Shown here: one piece after another, positions 39,490 to 49,622 of the stretch
Layout: each line of letters begins with the position of its first letter
How positions within the stretch are numbered: the first letter of the stretch is position 1
Assembly: GCA_027625915.1 (NCBI GenBank)
Contig: JANTQA010000057.1
Span: 11,470,001-11,534,000 of the forward strand
Source: Anaeramoeba flamelloides
Lineage: Eukaryota > Metamonada > Anaeramoebidae
Direction: 5' to 3'
Length of the DNA stretch: 64,000 nucleotides
Position numbers and translations under genes: made by a program
The notes under the pieces: generated by a model
What the model saw: only the letters and a program-made list of their open reading frames with translations
The model's database searches: none
Told to the model about the DNA's origin: nothing

Positions 39490-42400
39490 ATGACAAATAA
39501 TCACAATTCACCAACGGGAAAGCAAGGGTGGTTTAGTAATGCTGGTAAATGGATCGGAAATATTTTTGGGTTGTACGACAATCAAGAAAATGAGCAAACC
39601 ATGCGCCAAAACAAAATTACCCCAAATAAGGTTTTGTCTCGAAAGCTCCCTCTTTCCACCTCAAGAATTCAAAGGCATAATCCAAGAGTTTCACAATTAA
39701 AATATCAACAGCCATTAACTTCTCGTAAAAGAAGATCCTTACGATCTCCTCAGAAGATTGATATTGAGGAACTGACATCGCCATCAAGGCAATTTTCAAA
39801 AAAAAAAAGCAATAGAATACAAAACGTTAACTCTTCAAAGAAAAAAGAAAAAAGAAAAAGTAAGTCAAAGCACAAACAAAACAAACTGGACTCTAACAGC
39901 GAAGAATTACAGCCCACAACAAATCTCCTTCCAAACTATTTTAGTTTACCAAAGCAAGATTTAACATTAAAATTTAGTAACGGGATTACACAGGAAGAAT
40001 ACCAACAGGCGATGGGGTTATTGAATTATAGTCTTGAAATTGGTAAAAGAAAAAGAAAAAGGAAAATTAAAGAATCAAAAAAAGTAAAAAAACAAAACCA
40101 AACACAAGAAGATAAAGAAACCAAAGAAGCACGTGAAGACAGGGAAGAAATCGAAGAAGAAAAAAATAATCAAAAAAAACGCCGAAGGACGAATAAAAAA
40201 AAATCAAGTAACAAAAAACAGAGCAAGGTTTATGAAAGCTTTTCAAAAAAAAAAAAAAAAAATCGAAATTCATCAAGAAGAAAACGATCAAGAAACAATA
40301 AAAAAACAAAAAAACTACTGTCATCCAAAAGTTTGAATACTAATGAAGATCAAATCAATTCAAACAAACTTGACGAATTGAAACTTAATATTTCAAAAGA
40401 TGAGAAACCCAGTACAATCTTTACGAAAAAACACACTGTAGAACCAAATGAGGCAAAAAAAGGAAAATCCAATTTATTCAGCTTTGGAAAGAAAGTTAAA
40501 GGTGGATCAATTAAAAATATTGAATCGTTTGGTAAACCAAAAAAAAAGACTCAAAACAAAACAGAAAAAAAAACATATCATTTTGGAGTTCCTAAAAAAG
40601 AAATAAAAGAAAAAGAAACCCCAAAAATTGAAATTGAAGATATTGATGAGAAAATAAAAGAAATTAATAATAAACCAAAAACCTTTAATTTTGGAATTAA
40701 AAAAACAGAAAAAGAAACAAAAACACAAGAAAAAGCCAAAAAACCAAAATTCCAATTTGGTGTTCCTAAAAAGGAAACAGAAACAAAAACAAAAAAAGAA
40801 AAATCCAATTTATTCAACTTTGGAAAGAAAGTTAAAGGTGGACCAATTAAAAATATTGAATCATTTGGTAAACCAAAAAAAAAAACTCAAAACCAAACAG
40901 AAAAAAAAACATATCATTTTGGAGTTCCTAAAAAAGAGAAAAAAGAAAAAAAAACTGTAAATGCAAATAATAATAAAGTCGAGGACAAACGTCAAAACAT
41001 AAATAATAAAACAAAAACCTTTAATTTTGGAATTAAAAAAACAGAAAAAGAAACAAAAACACAACAAAAAACCAAAAAGCCAAAATTCCAATTTGGTGTT
41101 CCTAAAAAGGAAACAGAAACAAAACAAGAAAAAACCAATTTATTCAATTTTGGAAAGAAAGTTAAAGGTGGACCAATTAAAAATATTGAATCATTTGGTA
41201 AACCAAAAAAAAAGACTCAAAACCAAACAGAAAAAAAAACATATCATTTTGGAGTTCCTAAAAAGGAAAAAAAAGAAAACAAAACTAAAAATAATAATGT
41301 CAAGGATAAACGTCAAAACATAAATAATAAAACAAAAGCTTTTAATTTTGGAATTAAAAAAACAGAAAAAGAAACAAAAACACAAGAAAAAGCCAAAAAA
41401 ACAAAATTCCAATTTGGTGTTCCTAAAAAGGAAACAGAAACAAAAAAAGAAAAAACCAATTTATTCAACTTTGGAAAGAAAGTTAAAGGTGGACCAATTA
41501 AAAATATTGAATCGTTTGGTAAACCAAAAAAAAAGACTCAAAACAAAACAGAAAAAAAAACATATCATTTTGGAGTTCCTAAAAAAGAGAAAAAAGAAAA
41601 AAAAACTGTAAATGCAAATAATAATAAAGTCGAGGACAAACGTCAAAACATAAATAATAAAACAAAAACCTTTAATTTTGGAATTAAAAAAAACAGAAAA
41701 AGAAACAAAAAACACAACAAAAAAACCAAAAAGCCAAAATTCCAATTTGGTGTTCCTAAAAAGGAAACAGAAACAAAACAAGAAAAAACCAATTTATTCA
41801 ATTTTGGAAAGAAAGTTAAAGGTGGACCAATTAAAAATATTGAATCATTTGGTAAACCAAAAAAAAAAACTCAAAACAAAACAGAAAAAAAAACATATCA
41901 TTTTGGAGTTCCTAAAAAAGAAATAAAAGAAAAAGAAACCCCAAAAATTGAAATTGAAGATATTGATGAGAAAATAAAAGAAATTAATAATAAACCAAAA
42001 ACCTTTAATTTTGGAATTAAAAAAACAGAAAAAGAAACAAAAACACAAAAAAAAGCCAAAAAACCAAAATTCCAATTTGGTGTTCCTAAAAAGGAAACAG
42101 AAACAAAACAAGAAAAGCCAAAATCGAAAATACAATTTAGTTTTAAATTATCTTCAGATGATAAGAAAGCAACAGAAAATAATTCCAATTTTAAATCCAA
42201 TGATAAAAAAAATGAAATTGAAAAAAAACAAACAAATCCATTTTCTTTTTTATCAAAAAAATCTACTCAAATTGACGAAAAAAAATCTCAAGATTTCAAA
42301 AAAAAATATAATTTTTTAAATATTAATACATCTACAAACCAATCAAGAAAAAGAGGCTTTCAAACAAGAACACAAGATGAAAAATCATTACAATCCACAT

Positions 42401-42702
42401 TTGAAAAAAATTCAAGATCACATTCTCATAAAAATAATATAATACATAATTCAACCAAACCAAAAAATACCAAACAAAATCCTTTCTCTTTTAAAAAAAG
42501 AAAAAGAATTAATAATAGAAAGAGAAAAACTTCCAATGGGATAAATAATAGCATCGAAAGTAACAGTAATAATCCCCTTAGTTCAAAGGCCGATTCTATA
42601 TCGAATACTAATCCTTTCTTTTCGAACAATCCTAAAACAATTGTTGATGTTGATCTTACAAAGCCTTATGACTTTTCTTCCAAAAAAGATAAAAAAAACT
42701 AA
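39490..42702 (+). CDS. Basic FG-repeat protein, candidate nuclear-basket nucleoporin
   Basis: Single exon, 1,070 aa. The N-terminus (GWFSNAGKWIGNIFGLYD) can form an amphipathic helix, as in membrane-binding basket nucleoporins such as Nup1/Nup60. A Lys/Arg-rich region follows. Residues about 324-877 are five tandem units of about 110 aa, each with five FG dipeptides in the order F(S/N)FGKK, ESFGKP, YHFGVP, FNFGIK, FQFGVP: 25 in all, spaced by Lys/Glu/Thr segments. The tail has NPFSFLSKK, NPFSFKKRK, NPFFSNNPK and DVDLTKPYDF. FG repeats form the permeability barrier and bind transport receptors, but known spacers are usually poor in charge or mixed, whereas these are dominated by Lys. The nucleoporin call is inference from motif type. 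A chromatin or RNA-binding repeat protein is the alternative. Confidence 0.6.
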   Translation: MTNNHNSPTGKQGWFSNAGKWIGNIFGLYDNQENEQTMRQNKITPNKVLSRKLPLSTSRIQRHNPRVSQLKYQQPLTSRKRRSLRSPQKIDIEELTSPSRQFSKKKSNRIQNVNSSKKKEKRKSKSKHKQNKLDSNSEELQPTTNLLPNYFSLPKQDLTLKFSNGITQEEYQQAMGLLNYSLEIGKRKRKRKIKESKKVKKQNQTQEDKETKEAREDREEIEEEKNNQKKRRRTNKKKSSNKKQSKVYESFSKKKKKNRNSSRRKRSRNNKKTKKLLSSKSLNTNEDQINSNKLDELKLNISKDEKPSTIFTKKHTVEPNEAKKGKSNLFSFGKKVKGGSIKNIESFGKPKKKTQNKTEKKTYHFGVPKKEIKEKETPKIEIEDIDEKIKEINNKPKTFNFGIKKTEKETKTQEKAKKPKFQFGVPKKETETKTKKEKSNLFNFGKKVKGGPIKNIESFGKPKKKTQNQTEKKTYHFGVPKKEKKEKKTVNANNNKVEDKRQNINNKTKTFNFGIKKTEKETKTQQKTKKPKFQFGVPKKETETKQEKTNLFNFGKKVKGGPIKNIESFGKPKKKTQNQTEKKTYHFGVPKKEKKENKTKNNNVKDKRQNINNKTKAFNFGIKKTEKETKTQEKAKKTKFQFGVPKKETETKKEKTNLFNFGKKVKGGPIKNIESFGKPKKKTQNKTEKKTYHFGVPKKEKKEKKTVNANNNKVEDKRQNINNKTKTFNFGIKKNRKRNKKHNKKTKKPKFQFGVPKKETETKQEKTNLFNFGKKVKGGPIKNIESFGKPKKKTQNKTEKKTYHFGVPKKEIKEKETPKIEIEDIDEKIKEINNKPKTFNFGIKKTEKETKTQKKAKKPKFQFGVPKKETETKQEKPKSKIQFSFKLSSDDKKATENNSNFKSNDKKNEIEKKQTNPFSFLSKKSTQIDEKKSQDFKKKYNFLNINTSTNQSRKRGFQTRTQDEKSLQSTFEKNSRSHSHKNNIIHNSTKPKNTKQNPFSFKKRKRINNRKRKTSNGINNSIESNSNNPLSSKADSISNTNPFFSNNPKTIVDVDLTKPYDFSSKKDKKN
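40462..42120 (+). repeat. Five tandem ~330-bp units inside the FG-repeat gene
   Basis: Unit starts are near 40462, 40798, 41128, 41449 and 41782. Units 1 and 5 share the same spacer (IKEKETPKIEIEDIDEKI). Units 2 and 4 share another (KTVNANNNKVEDKRQN). Unit 3 has a third. Nucleotide identity between units is very high, which suggests recent duplication or gene conversion. Confidence 0.9.
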
Positions 42703-43431
42703 TAATAAATGAAATTTATTTTTTATCAGATACACAAGTGGGACAAAAAAATCACCTAGCCCCAATATCTTCAAATCGCCAGATTGGGTATAATATTTTT
42801 TTTTTTTTTAGATGTATTTGTGTGGATTTTGAAAATCCGCATTATACAGAGAAAGCAAGTATCCTGGCTTGGGTATATTAATAATTATTACACTCAAAAA
42901 ATTACAAATTTGAGATTTGTCCCACCCGTGCATAATTATCAAAATTATCCAATCGTTTTTCATATTTCATAAACTTGGCAAATAACATTTTATAATTCGT
43001 TATTTGCATTTGTTACTCAACAAATCTACATTTTAAAAAAATAATAAAATATTAAATATGTTATTTATATTTTTTTGTTTTTATCATTTTTCATTTTATT
43101 TTTAATAAGAAAAACTTTCTTTCTTATCAATTGAATTTTCGTTATATACAACAAGCCAGATGAAAAAATAATAATTGTAGAATTATTTTTTGTATCAATT
43201 TCTTTGTAAAATTTTTAGACTTTTTTTTATTTATTTTTTGATTTCTCAAGAGAAAGGACTAACTAAAGAAAATTCTTTAATATAAAAAAGGATAAGTAGA
43301 AATCTAATTAAAAGATTATAATATACAAAATTATAAAATCATTTGCTTTACCAAATTAAAAATATAATATTCTATTCAATTTTGATGATTGATATAAAAT
43401 AAAATTTTTGTTGTTTAACATAAATATGATA
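42703..43431. other. Intergenic region between convergent genes
   Basis: About 0.7 kb. A weak inverted pair (GTGGGACAAA near 42735 and TTTGTCCCAC near 42918) may mark a small fold-back element. Nothing else was seen. Confidence 0.4.
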
Positions 43432-43701
43432 TTATTCTTCTACAATCGGTTTCACTGTTTCAATAGCATTAGAATAACATGTTTTTGCTTTGTGGCCATA
43501 GATCTTACAATAAAAAAATTACAAAAGAATTATGTTTCTATAAAAAATGAATAGCAATAGAAAAAAAAATTGTAAATAAAAAATCAAAATGTGATTTCGA
43601 TTGTGAAAATTTTTAAAATATATTTTTCTGCAAATATCCATTCAAAACCTTTAAAAAAATTTAATTCACTCATTATAAATGTGACTCTTTGATTGAAAAA
43701 A

Positions 43702-43746
<45 letters not shown>

Positions 43747-44315
43747 ACAAAATTTTGAAACGAGCAGAACAAAAAAATTGTCTTTATAAATTTGTGGAAA
43801 TTTTATTAACAATTATACATGGATCTAATGATAAGATATCATCAATAAAGTATCAATATTTATATTTTGAACAGAATAAACATTAACATTCTATCAATCA
43901 TTGTAAAAAAAATTCAGTCATAAGAAACAAAGAATTATAGCTGGAAAAAGACAAATAAAAAAATGAGAAAAGAAAAAAAAAGAAAAATATAACTAAAAAG
44001 AAAAATATTTTTCAAATTGTATTCAAAGTGTTATATTGGTATTCTTTAAACTGATTTAACAGATTCTCGGTATTTTGTATTTTTATTTATTAAAATAATT
44101 ACAAAAAAAGAGAAAAAATTACTTACTTTATTTTGTTGAGAAAAACAAGTTGTAATCGGATCTAATAATAATCTACATATGTGAGGGTGCAAAGTATTAT
44201 TTAAACAACAAAATATAGGCATAATTTTCCCATTCAATTTGGTATTGTTATCATGACGAATCCCACTTGGAAAACAATTTTTAAGTTCTAAAAATAAAAA
44301 AAAATATTTATCCAT
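43432..44315 (-). CDS. Small two-exon Cys-containing protein, unknown function
   Basis: Exon 1 (44315-44127) starts ATG and ends at a strong GTAAGT donor. Exon 2 is 43503-43432. Joined they give 86 aa (261 nt including stop). It begins with a hydrophobic stretch (MDKYFFLFLELKNCF). The core is IMPIFCCLNNTLHPHIC, RLLLDPITTC and then KIYGHKAKTCYSNAIETVKP. Cysteines are spaced C-X9-C-X9-C-X14-C. This recalls CX9C mitochondrial intermembrane-space proteins but does not match the twin-CX9C pattern exactly. I do not recognise the family. The hydrophobic start could instead be intron read-through, because TTTTTAG just before ELKNCF is a possible acceptor. Exon structure is plausible; function unknown. 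Confidence 0.45.
43504..44126 (-). other. Intron of the small Cys-containing gene
   Basis: 623 bp, GTAAGT donor and TTGTAAG acceptor, phase 0. It contains a TA microsatellite at 43705-43744. Confidence 0.45.
43705..43744. repeat. (TA)n microsatellite
   Basis: About 20 TA units, uninterrupted. Confidence 0.95.
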
Positions 44316-45384
44316 TTTCTAAGTTAAAAAAATTATATATAATTGAGATCTCGAAAATTTAATATCTTTTATTTCTGTGATGTTATACCAACAAACAAAT
44401 TTGATAAGAATTAAGAACCCATGAATCGTTTAACATCAATTGTGTCTATTTATATAGTTTTAGGAGTATTGAGTTTAATAAAAAAAATTTTCAAAAAATT
44501 TATCACATTTTTTTAAGATTAGTTTAGTTTTTTGTAATCTTATAAGTTAATTTAATTTCTATATCCTAAAACTGGTGTAAATATTTGAATTTGAAATATT
44601 TAGGTAATATGAAGATTAATTCATTTATTTTTTTTCTCATAATCTTTTTTTAGAATAAATAAATAAATAAATGATATAAGAGTTTACTCAAACATTCTGC
44701 ATAATAGAAGTAAACTTTGAAATAAATTGTACAATACAACATTCTTTTGAATTCATTTCCACTTTTATCATTCATGATCAGCAAATAGTTTTTTTATCGA
44801 ATTTTCTTTTGGGATAATTTTATTTATTTTTTTTTATAACAACAAAAAAATAAAATTAAAATTAAAATAAATTTAAATTTTTATTTTATAAATTTTAAAT
44901 TTAATAAAACATTAAAAAAAAAAATAAAATAAAAAATAAAAAAATTAAATAATTATATTTAAAACAAATAAAAATAGAAACTCCAATTTAAAAGATTTCA
45001 ATATTAATTTAAAATTAAATAATAATAATAATATGTTATTTAAATTTGATTATTTATAATATTTTAAAATATTCTATTTTAAATTATATAAATTTAGAAA
45101 GAAATTGATTTGTCAGTTTGAGATCTAAAATTAATTTAAATTAATTATATTTATTTCTTTTTGTAAACAATCATTTTTTGTCATTTTAGTATTATGAATA
45201 TTATTATTATTACAATCATAATTTGTTTGTTGTATATAATAAAAATATTATTTTAAATTATTTCATCTAGATCAATTTTTTTTTTTTTTTTTTTTTTGTT
45301 TTGGATATTAACCAATTAAAATAATAGAATAATCAATAATTAATATAATATAAACAATAAAAATATCAATAATTTGTTTTTTTA
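44316..45384. other. Intergenic region, almost pure A/T
   Basis: About 1.1 kb. Bases 44820-45060 are nearly all A and T. No gene, repeat partner or hairpin was identified. Confidence 0.6.
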
Positions 45385-45860
45385 TTAAACATATTTTTGA
45401 TTTTTTGAATTATCAACATTGTTATTAATATACTTATTTGAGATTAATGGCTCATTTTCTTTAAGATCAATTGAATATTTTTTCTTATTTTTTATTTTTA
45501 TTTTAGATTTAAGATGATAATAAATGATCATAGTAAATAAGATAATTACTTGTATAGTATTCACAAAAAATGAAAACCATGTTGAAAATTTTTCTTTGGA
45601 AATAAAAATCATAAACGCCACATTAATAAATCCACCAGGAGCCTGAACGGCCAATGTGATAACAGAAACACTTCCTGCCCCCTTAAATCTGTAAGTACTA
45701 TAAATCTGTGGAATCCATTGGAAAAGCACAATAATCCCAGAGACCACACCTAAAATTTGAGCCAAAGTCCTTGCACTTTATTATATTATATTAAAGTAAT
45801 TAGTTAATTAAAATGTTTAAAAAATGATTAAATAAGAATTTTAGAAACTGGTAAATATTA

Positions 45861-45897
<37 letters not shown>

Positions 45898-48800
45898 ACT
45901 ATTTTCAAGTTTTGTTTTTAAGAGGTGAAAAAAAAAAAAATAATACAAATTAAAATTTCCTAAATGATATACACAATTTCCGAAATAGGTGGTTATTTGT
46001 TTAATTATAAAATTCATCTGAGATTTTGCTTTTGTAAAAAATAAAAAAATGAAAAAAAATTTTTCATTTTTTAGAAATTTTATTGATTATCGTTATTTTG
46101 TCCATATCATGATTTTTTTGGATTTTCATAATTTTATAGAATATAAAAATTCTGTGAATTGTCATGATTCAATGATTGTCCACAATAAAGTTAGGTTTAC
46201 TACGATTTGATAAGACTACTGTCATTAATAAATAACCAATAAAACTTTTTCTTTGAGATTCCAAAAAAATAAAAGTTCGTTATTTGTTGAAACCCCACAA
46301 GATCTTGTCAATAATTAATTTGGGATGAATGACACTACTTCGACAGTTTTTCTTACTATTATTTTCTAATTATAAAATATAATTTTTATCTCAATTTCCC
46401 TAATGTATCTCCAAATTTCAAAAATAAAGAAATTCAAATTAATAAAACTCCAGATTGTCATGGTTAAATGATTGTGTGGGGATCTTGGTTTTTTTTTCGA
46501 CAATTGAGATAATCATTGAATAAATATTTGAGAATCTGAAATAAATTATTTTTTTCTTAATTGGAAAATGAAAGTATCATAAATTTATTGCAATATATCA
46601 CGATAATTTATGTGGACATCAAAACCCTATAATCTTTTTTTTTTAACCTTATTTTTCGATTCAAAGTTCCTCCCAACTAAATATTTTGTTAAAGGGGTAA
46701 TAATATTGTCTAAAACACCATCCACCAAAGCATTCAAAAAAAAAAAACAAAATAAATGTTTTACAGTCTGTTCCACTTTTAATACACAAACTTTCAATGA
46801 AATTTAAGGGATAAAAAAATCTTAAATTAAGGAACAAATTTTTGGAATTTTTTTTTTACACAAAGTTTTTTTATTAGAATTCAAATTTTGTGCCTGAATT
46901 TGTGATTTTTTTGTGCCTTAAATTTGGTTGAAAGTTTGTGTCTTAAAAGTGATACTGACTGTAGTTCGAATTCCAAAAAATCACATAATCTATACAAAAT
47001 GTTGTGTCTTTCGCTTTTTAAACACTTTAAGACAATTTACAAAGCTTTCAAACACTTTTCAAAATATTTAAAAGCTGATAAGCCTTTTCAAAGTGAAAAG
47101 CTTGGTAAAGTCAGGCGATTTTTTTGAGATCAATTTTCATTGTAAAAATTTTTGAATTTATCTTTATTAATTATACGTTGTCTCATTAAAAAGGTGTGTA
47201 TTAAAATAATCAAAAAGCGTGAAATAGATCTAAGAGAATAAATAAAAATATTTAATCTTTTAAACTTTACTGTTGAGAGAAAAATGTTGGAAACAGAAAA
47301 ATGGTTGGAAGCAATTTTTAATTGGGAACATTAGTAAAATTGAAAATCAAATCCTATTGATAACTAGGTGAATTTTATATAAATCCAGGTTTAAAGGTAT
47401 CAAAAGTTGATTAATCTGTGGTGTTTGTAGAATACTCCTTTGATTGGTTGATAACTAAAGTAGATCATGCTATTTTAACAAAAATCCAAGTTTTAGTAAA
47501 GTTTACTATTAATTCTGAAAATGGTAATTTTGAAACTTGCTTTAGATTATAAGAGATAAGGTTTTGAAAAAGTAGACTAACATTAATCGTTATTCCAATA
47601 AGTAGATTATTGTTATTTTCTTGAGTTATTTCACAAACGATTGAAATTAAAAATCATTTTCAGTAATTTTCCCAATTAAAATTGCTGTCCAACAATTTTT
47701 CTTTGTCCAACATTTTTCTCTCTACAGTTATATATTTTTTGGCAATCAAAACAAAATATTTTCAATAAAATTGATCCAAAGAAAAATTTAATACTTTTAA
47801 AAATCCAAAGAGATCAGGCTTTTTTTTGAACTTTTCAAGAGAAAAAAACAAAAACCACAGCATCTAAATATTCATATTAAAAAAAAAAGAAGATGATCTT
47901 TGTTGGTGAAGTTTTCTTGAAATAACAATAAAACTGAAGACTGACTAAACTAGGAGAAAGAAAAAAAAAAAACAAGAAATAGATTACATGACAGAACAAG
48001 GTCCTTGTATTGAAATAGAAACAGTTGCAATTAAAGCAACTACGACAACGCCAAGTACAATCAGGGCATACATAAAGGCATATAATTTATATTTTTTTTG
48101 CTCTCTCTTGGATTGTCGACGTGACTTGATACTTTCATAGTTGTTATGAAACAAGATAAATAATAATGGCACAGGAAAAAACATAACCCATAAACCTGTT
48201 ATTTGAAGCATGGCTAAAAGCGAAGAATAACATTTCCCAAACCCAACTTGTGCACAGGCAATCGTCTTGGGAAGATTTAAGATGAGTGCATTTGCCGCAG
48301 CAAAAAACTAAAAAGACATTTTTGGTAAGGTGTTTCATGGTTCAATAAAGATAACAATCATTTTAGAAGATACTCTGACTCAAGAACGAAAATCTTTATT
48401 AATCAGAAAAGGGGAAAGGTTCTTACTTGGTTTAGTGTGCAAAAAAAAATAAAGATAAAATTTATCCCAAGCACAGACCTCCTTTTAAATAATTTCAAGA
48501 CTTGTGGTAAATATGATAGCACAGATCTAAATATGAAAATTGTTTTTTTATTTTAAAATAATTAAAACAAGTTTTTTAAATGTGTTTAGCTGAATTAACT
48601 GTTTTTTGGAATCAAAATTTTCAAGCTTGGTGATATTTGTTTACTAGCTTTTCCTTTTTAAAAATTTGTTGTAAGTAAATTTCAAAAAGTGATAAAAATC
48701 TTTTTTAAAGACAGCTATTAACCCCTGAAAATGGGTCTCAAATAGAGATCTATTCAAGTTTGTTGACTGTTTTATAGATCCAATTTGATAACTTTTATGA

Positions 48801-49300
48801 GTTCGGTCACACTTTCATTAAAATTGATTTTGATCAACAAAAAAGTTTGTAAAAAAAAAAAATTCAAATTTCTTGCAAAAGTATCATTTGAAACATTTTT
48901 CTCATGGGTTTTCTTTGAAGACTTGACACAGAAAAATGAGGGCCAATCTTTTGTTCAATTCATAAAAATAGTTTTGTTCTATTCTTTCTTTTGGGTTTTA
49001 TGTTGTTTTTGTTCAGAATTCCGGAAAAGTAAATTGGCCGAAATCAAGGAAAATTAACTTTAAATTTCAAAAAGTGAATAGAAGAAACTGAATAGTCTAT
49101 TTTTACTTTGTGTTCAATTTTTTTCAAATTGTTTGTTCGTTAACAAGTAAAAAAAATTCAATATTTTTTGAAAAATAAACAAACCCGAGTCCAAGTATTA
49201 TCCCAGTGGTAATTCCCAAATCGTCCATGTTCACAAGCGCAATTCGGTACTCGTGATGAAGATCCGGTGACATAAAATCCGAAGGACATTTAACATTCAT
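45385..49300 (-). CDS. PQ-loop repeat membrane protein, probable lysosomal transporter
   Basis: PQ-loop proteins are seven-helix transporters or receptors, often lysosomal (cystinosin, PQLC2). Exons 49300-49185, 48526-48427, 48307-47988 and 45775-45385 total 927 nt, 308 aa. The first PQ motif is SYLPQVLKLFKRRSVLGIN in exon 2; the second is QWIPQIYSTYRFKGAGSVS in exon 4. Membrane helices include LLAMLQITGLWVMFFPVPLL, MYALIVLGVVVVALIATVSI and WFSFFVNTIQVIILFTMIIY. A short polar tail with ENEPLISN could be an acidic sorting signal. The joins GLG|SVLSYLPQ, CTLNQ|FFAAANAL and GPCSVI|ARTLAQ are all in frame. The start is uncertain: the frame stays open to about 49373 with a signal-like LVLLLIFLSL but no ATG, and a LINE fragment lies just upstream. 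The family is firm; the substrate is unknown. Confidence 0.85.
45865..45895. repeat. (TA)n microsatellite
   Basis: About 15 uninterrupted TA units. Confidence 0.9.
46761..46964. mobile_element. Palindromic fold-back element (~200 bp)
   Basis: The left arm (46761-46810) and right arm (46915-46964) are inverted copies. Both contain ACACAAACTTTCAA and AAATTTAAGG on the appropriate strand. A second inner pair (AGGAACAAATTTTTGGAATT near 46829 and its diverged inverse near 46880) nests inside. No ORF. It resembles a MITE. Confidence 0.55.
47005..47140 (+). repeat. Short dispersed repeat, family E, copy 2
   Basis: Partner of 39270-39420. It carries AAAGCTTTCAAACACTTTTC, GCTGATAAGC and AAAGTCAGGCGATTTTTTT. 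Located in PQ-loop intron 3. Confidence 0.45.
48308..48426 (-). other. PQ-loop gene intron 2
   Basis: 119 bp, CCAA|GTAAGA donor and CTTTTTAG acceptor, phase 0. Confidence 0.75.
48527..49184 (-). other. PQ-loop gene intron 1
   Basis: 658 bp, CTCGG|GTTTGT donor and CATATTTAG acceptor, phase 2. Nothing recognisable inside. Confidence 0.75.
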
Positions 49301-49386
49301 TGAAAAGTTTAAAATTTTTGTAGTTAGAGACAAAAAAATGAGAAGTAAAACTAAGTGACAGAATTCAAATAATCTCTAGACTTTCT

Positions 49387-49465
49387 ATTTTTTTTTATTG
49401 AAAAAAAAGTATACTTACACTCCAGATGCCCTTAAACTTAGATTTCCTTTCAAAAATCTCTTTAC
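49387..49465 (-). mobile_element. Severely 5'-truncated LINE 3' end
   Basis: On the minus strand it reads FLKGNLSLRASGV then stop, followed by an A-rich tail. The LINE fragment at the right end of the window reads FLKGNLSTRALRV then stop and a similar tail. Under 100 bp survives. It lies about 85 bp upstream of the first PQ-loop Met. Confidence 0.6.
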
Positions 49466-49516
49466 TTATATCAAACTTTTAACCTTTTCAAAACTTTCAA
49501 ACACTTTCCAACACCC

Positions 49517-49595
49517 TTAAGGACTATTCGAATTTTCTATTCTGCGAGGGTTGGAATTCCATCCAGGAGATGGGGAAAATTCGAAGAGTTCTTAA
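49517..49595. other. Strong 21-bp hairpin with a GC-richer loop
   Basis: 49517-49537 pairs with 49575-49595 through 20 of 21 positions (one mismatch, one G-T). The 37-nt loop contains the smaller palindrome TGGAATTCCA. This structure is well above what AT-rich text gives by chance and is much richer in G than its flanks. It may be a structured RNA, a small-RNA precursor or a transposon end. Confidence 0.5.
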
Positions 49596-49622
49596 AGAGG
49601 AAAGAAATTGTTCAAGTGATAA

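Larger units (their letters stand above)
45776..47987 (-). other. PQ-loop gene intron 3 (2,212 bp)
   Basis: Donor TCAT|GTAATC, acceptor AATAAAG. Without splicing, exon 3 would end in the false C-terminus GPCSVM. The intron carries a TA microsatellite (45865-45895), a palindromic element (46761-46964) and family E repeat copy 2 (47005-47140). Confidence 0.75.

Noticed and set aside
40507-42319. Many overlapping open frames on both strands of the FG-repeat gene
   Set aside because: A-rich repeats keep other frames open by chance. Only the 1,070-aa frame has consistent FG motifs and a sensible start.
47984-48211. Apparent membrane protein ending in CSVM, like a prenylation CaaX box
   Set aside because: The CSVM end disappears on splicing. 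GTAATC within the ATG codon is a donor that joins in frame to the second PQ-loop exon.
48144-48338. Cys-rich frame overlapping PQ-loop exon 3
   Set aside because: Wrong frame. The neighbouring frame continues the PQ-loop protein.
49411-49435. GTAAGT-like donor upstream of the PQ-loop gene with a possible 43-bp intron
   Set aside because: The sequence before it matches the end of the LINE frame (FLKGNLS...), so it is mobile DNA and not a host exon.
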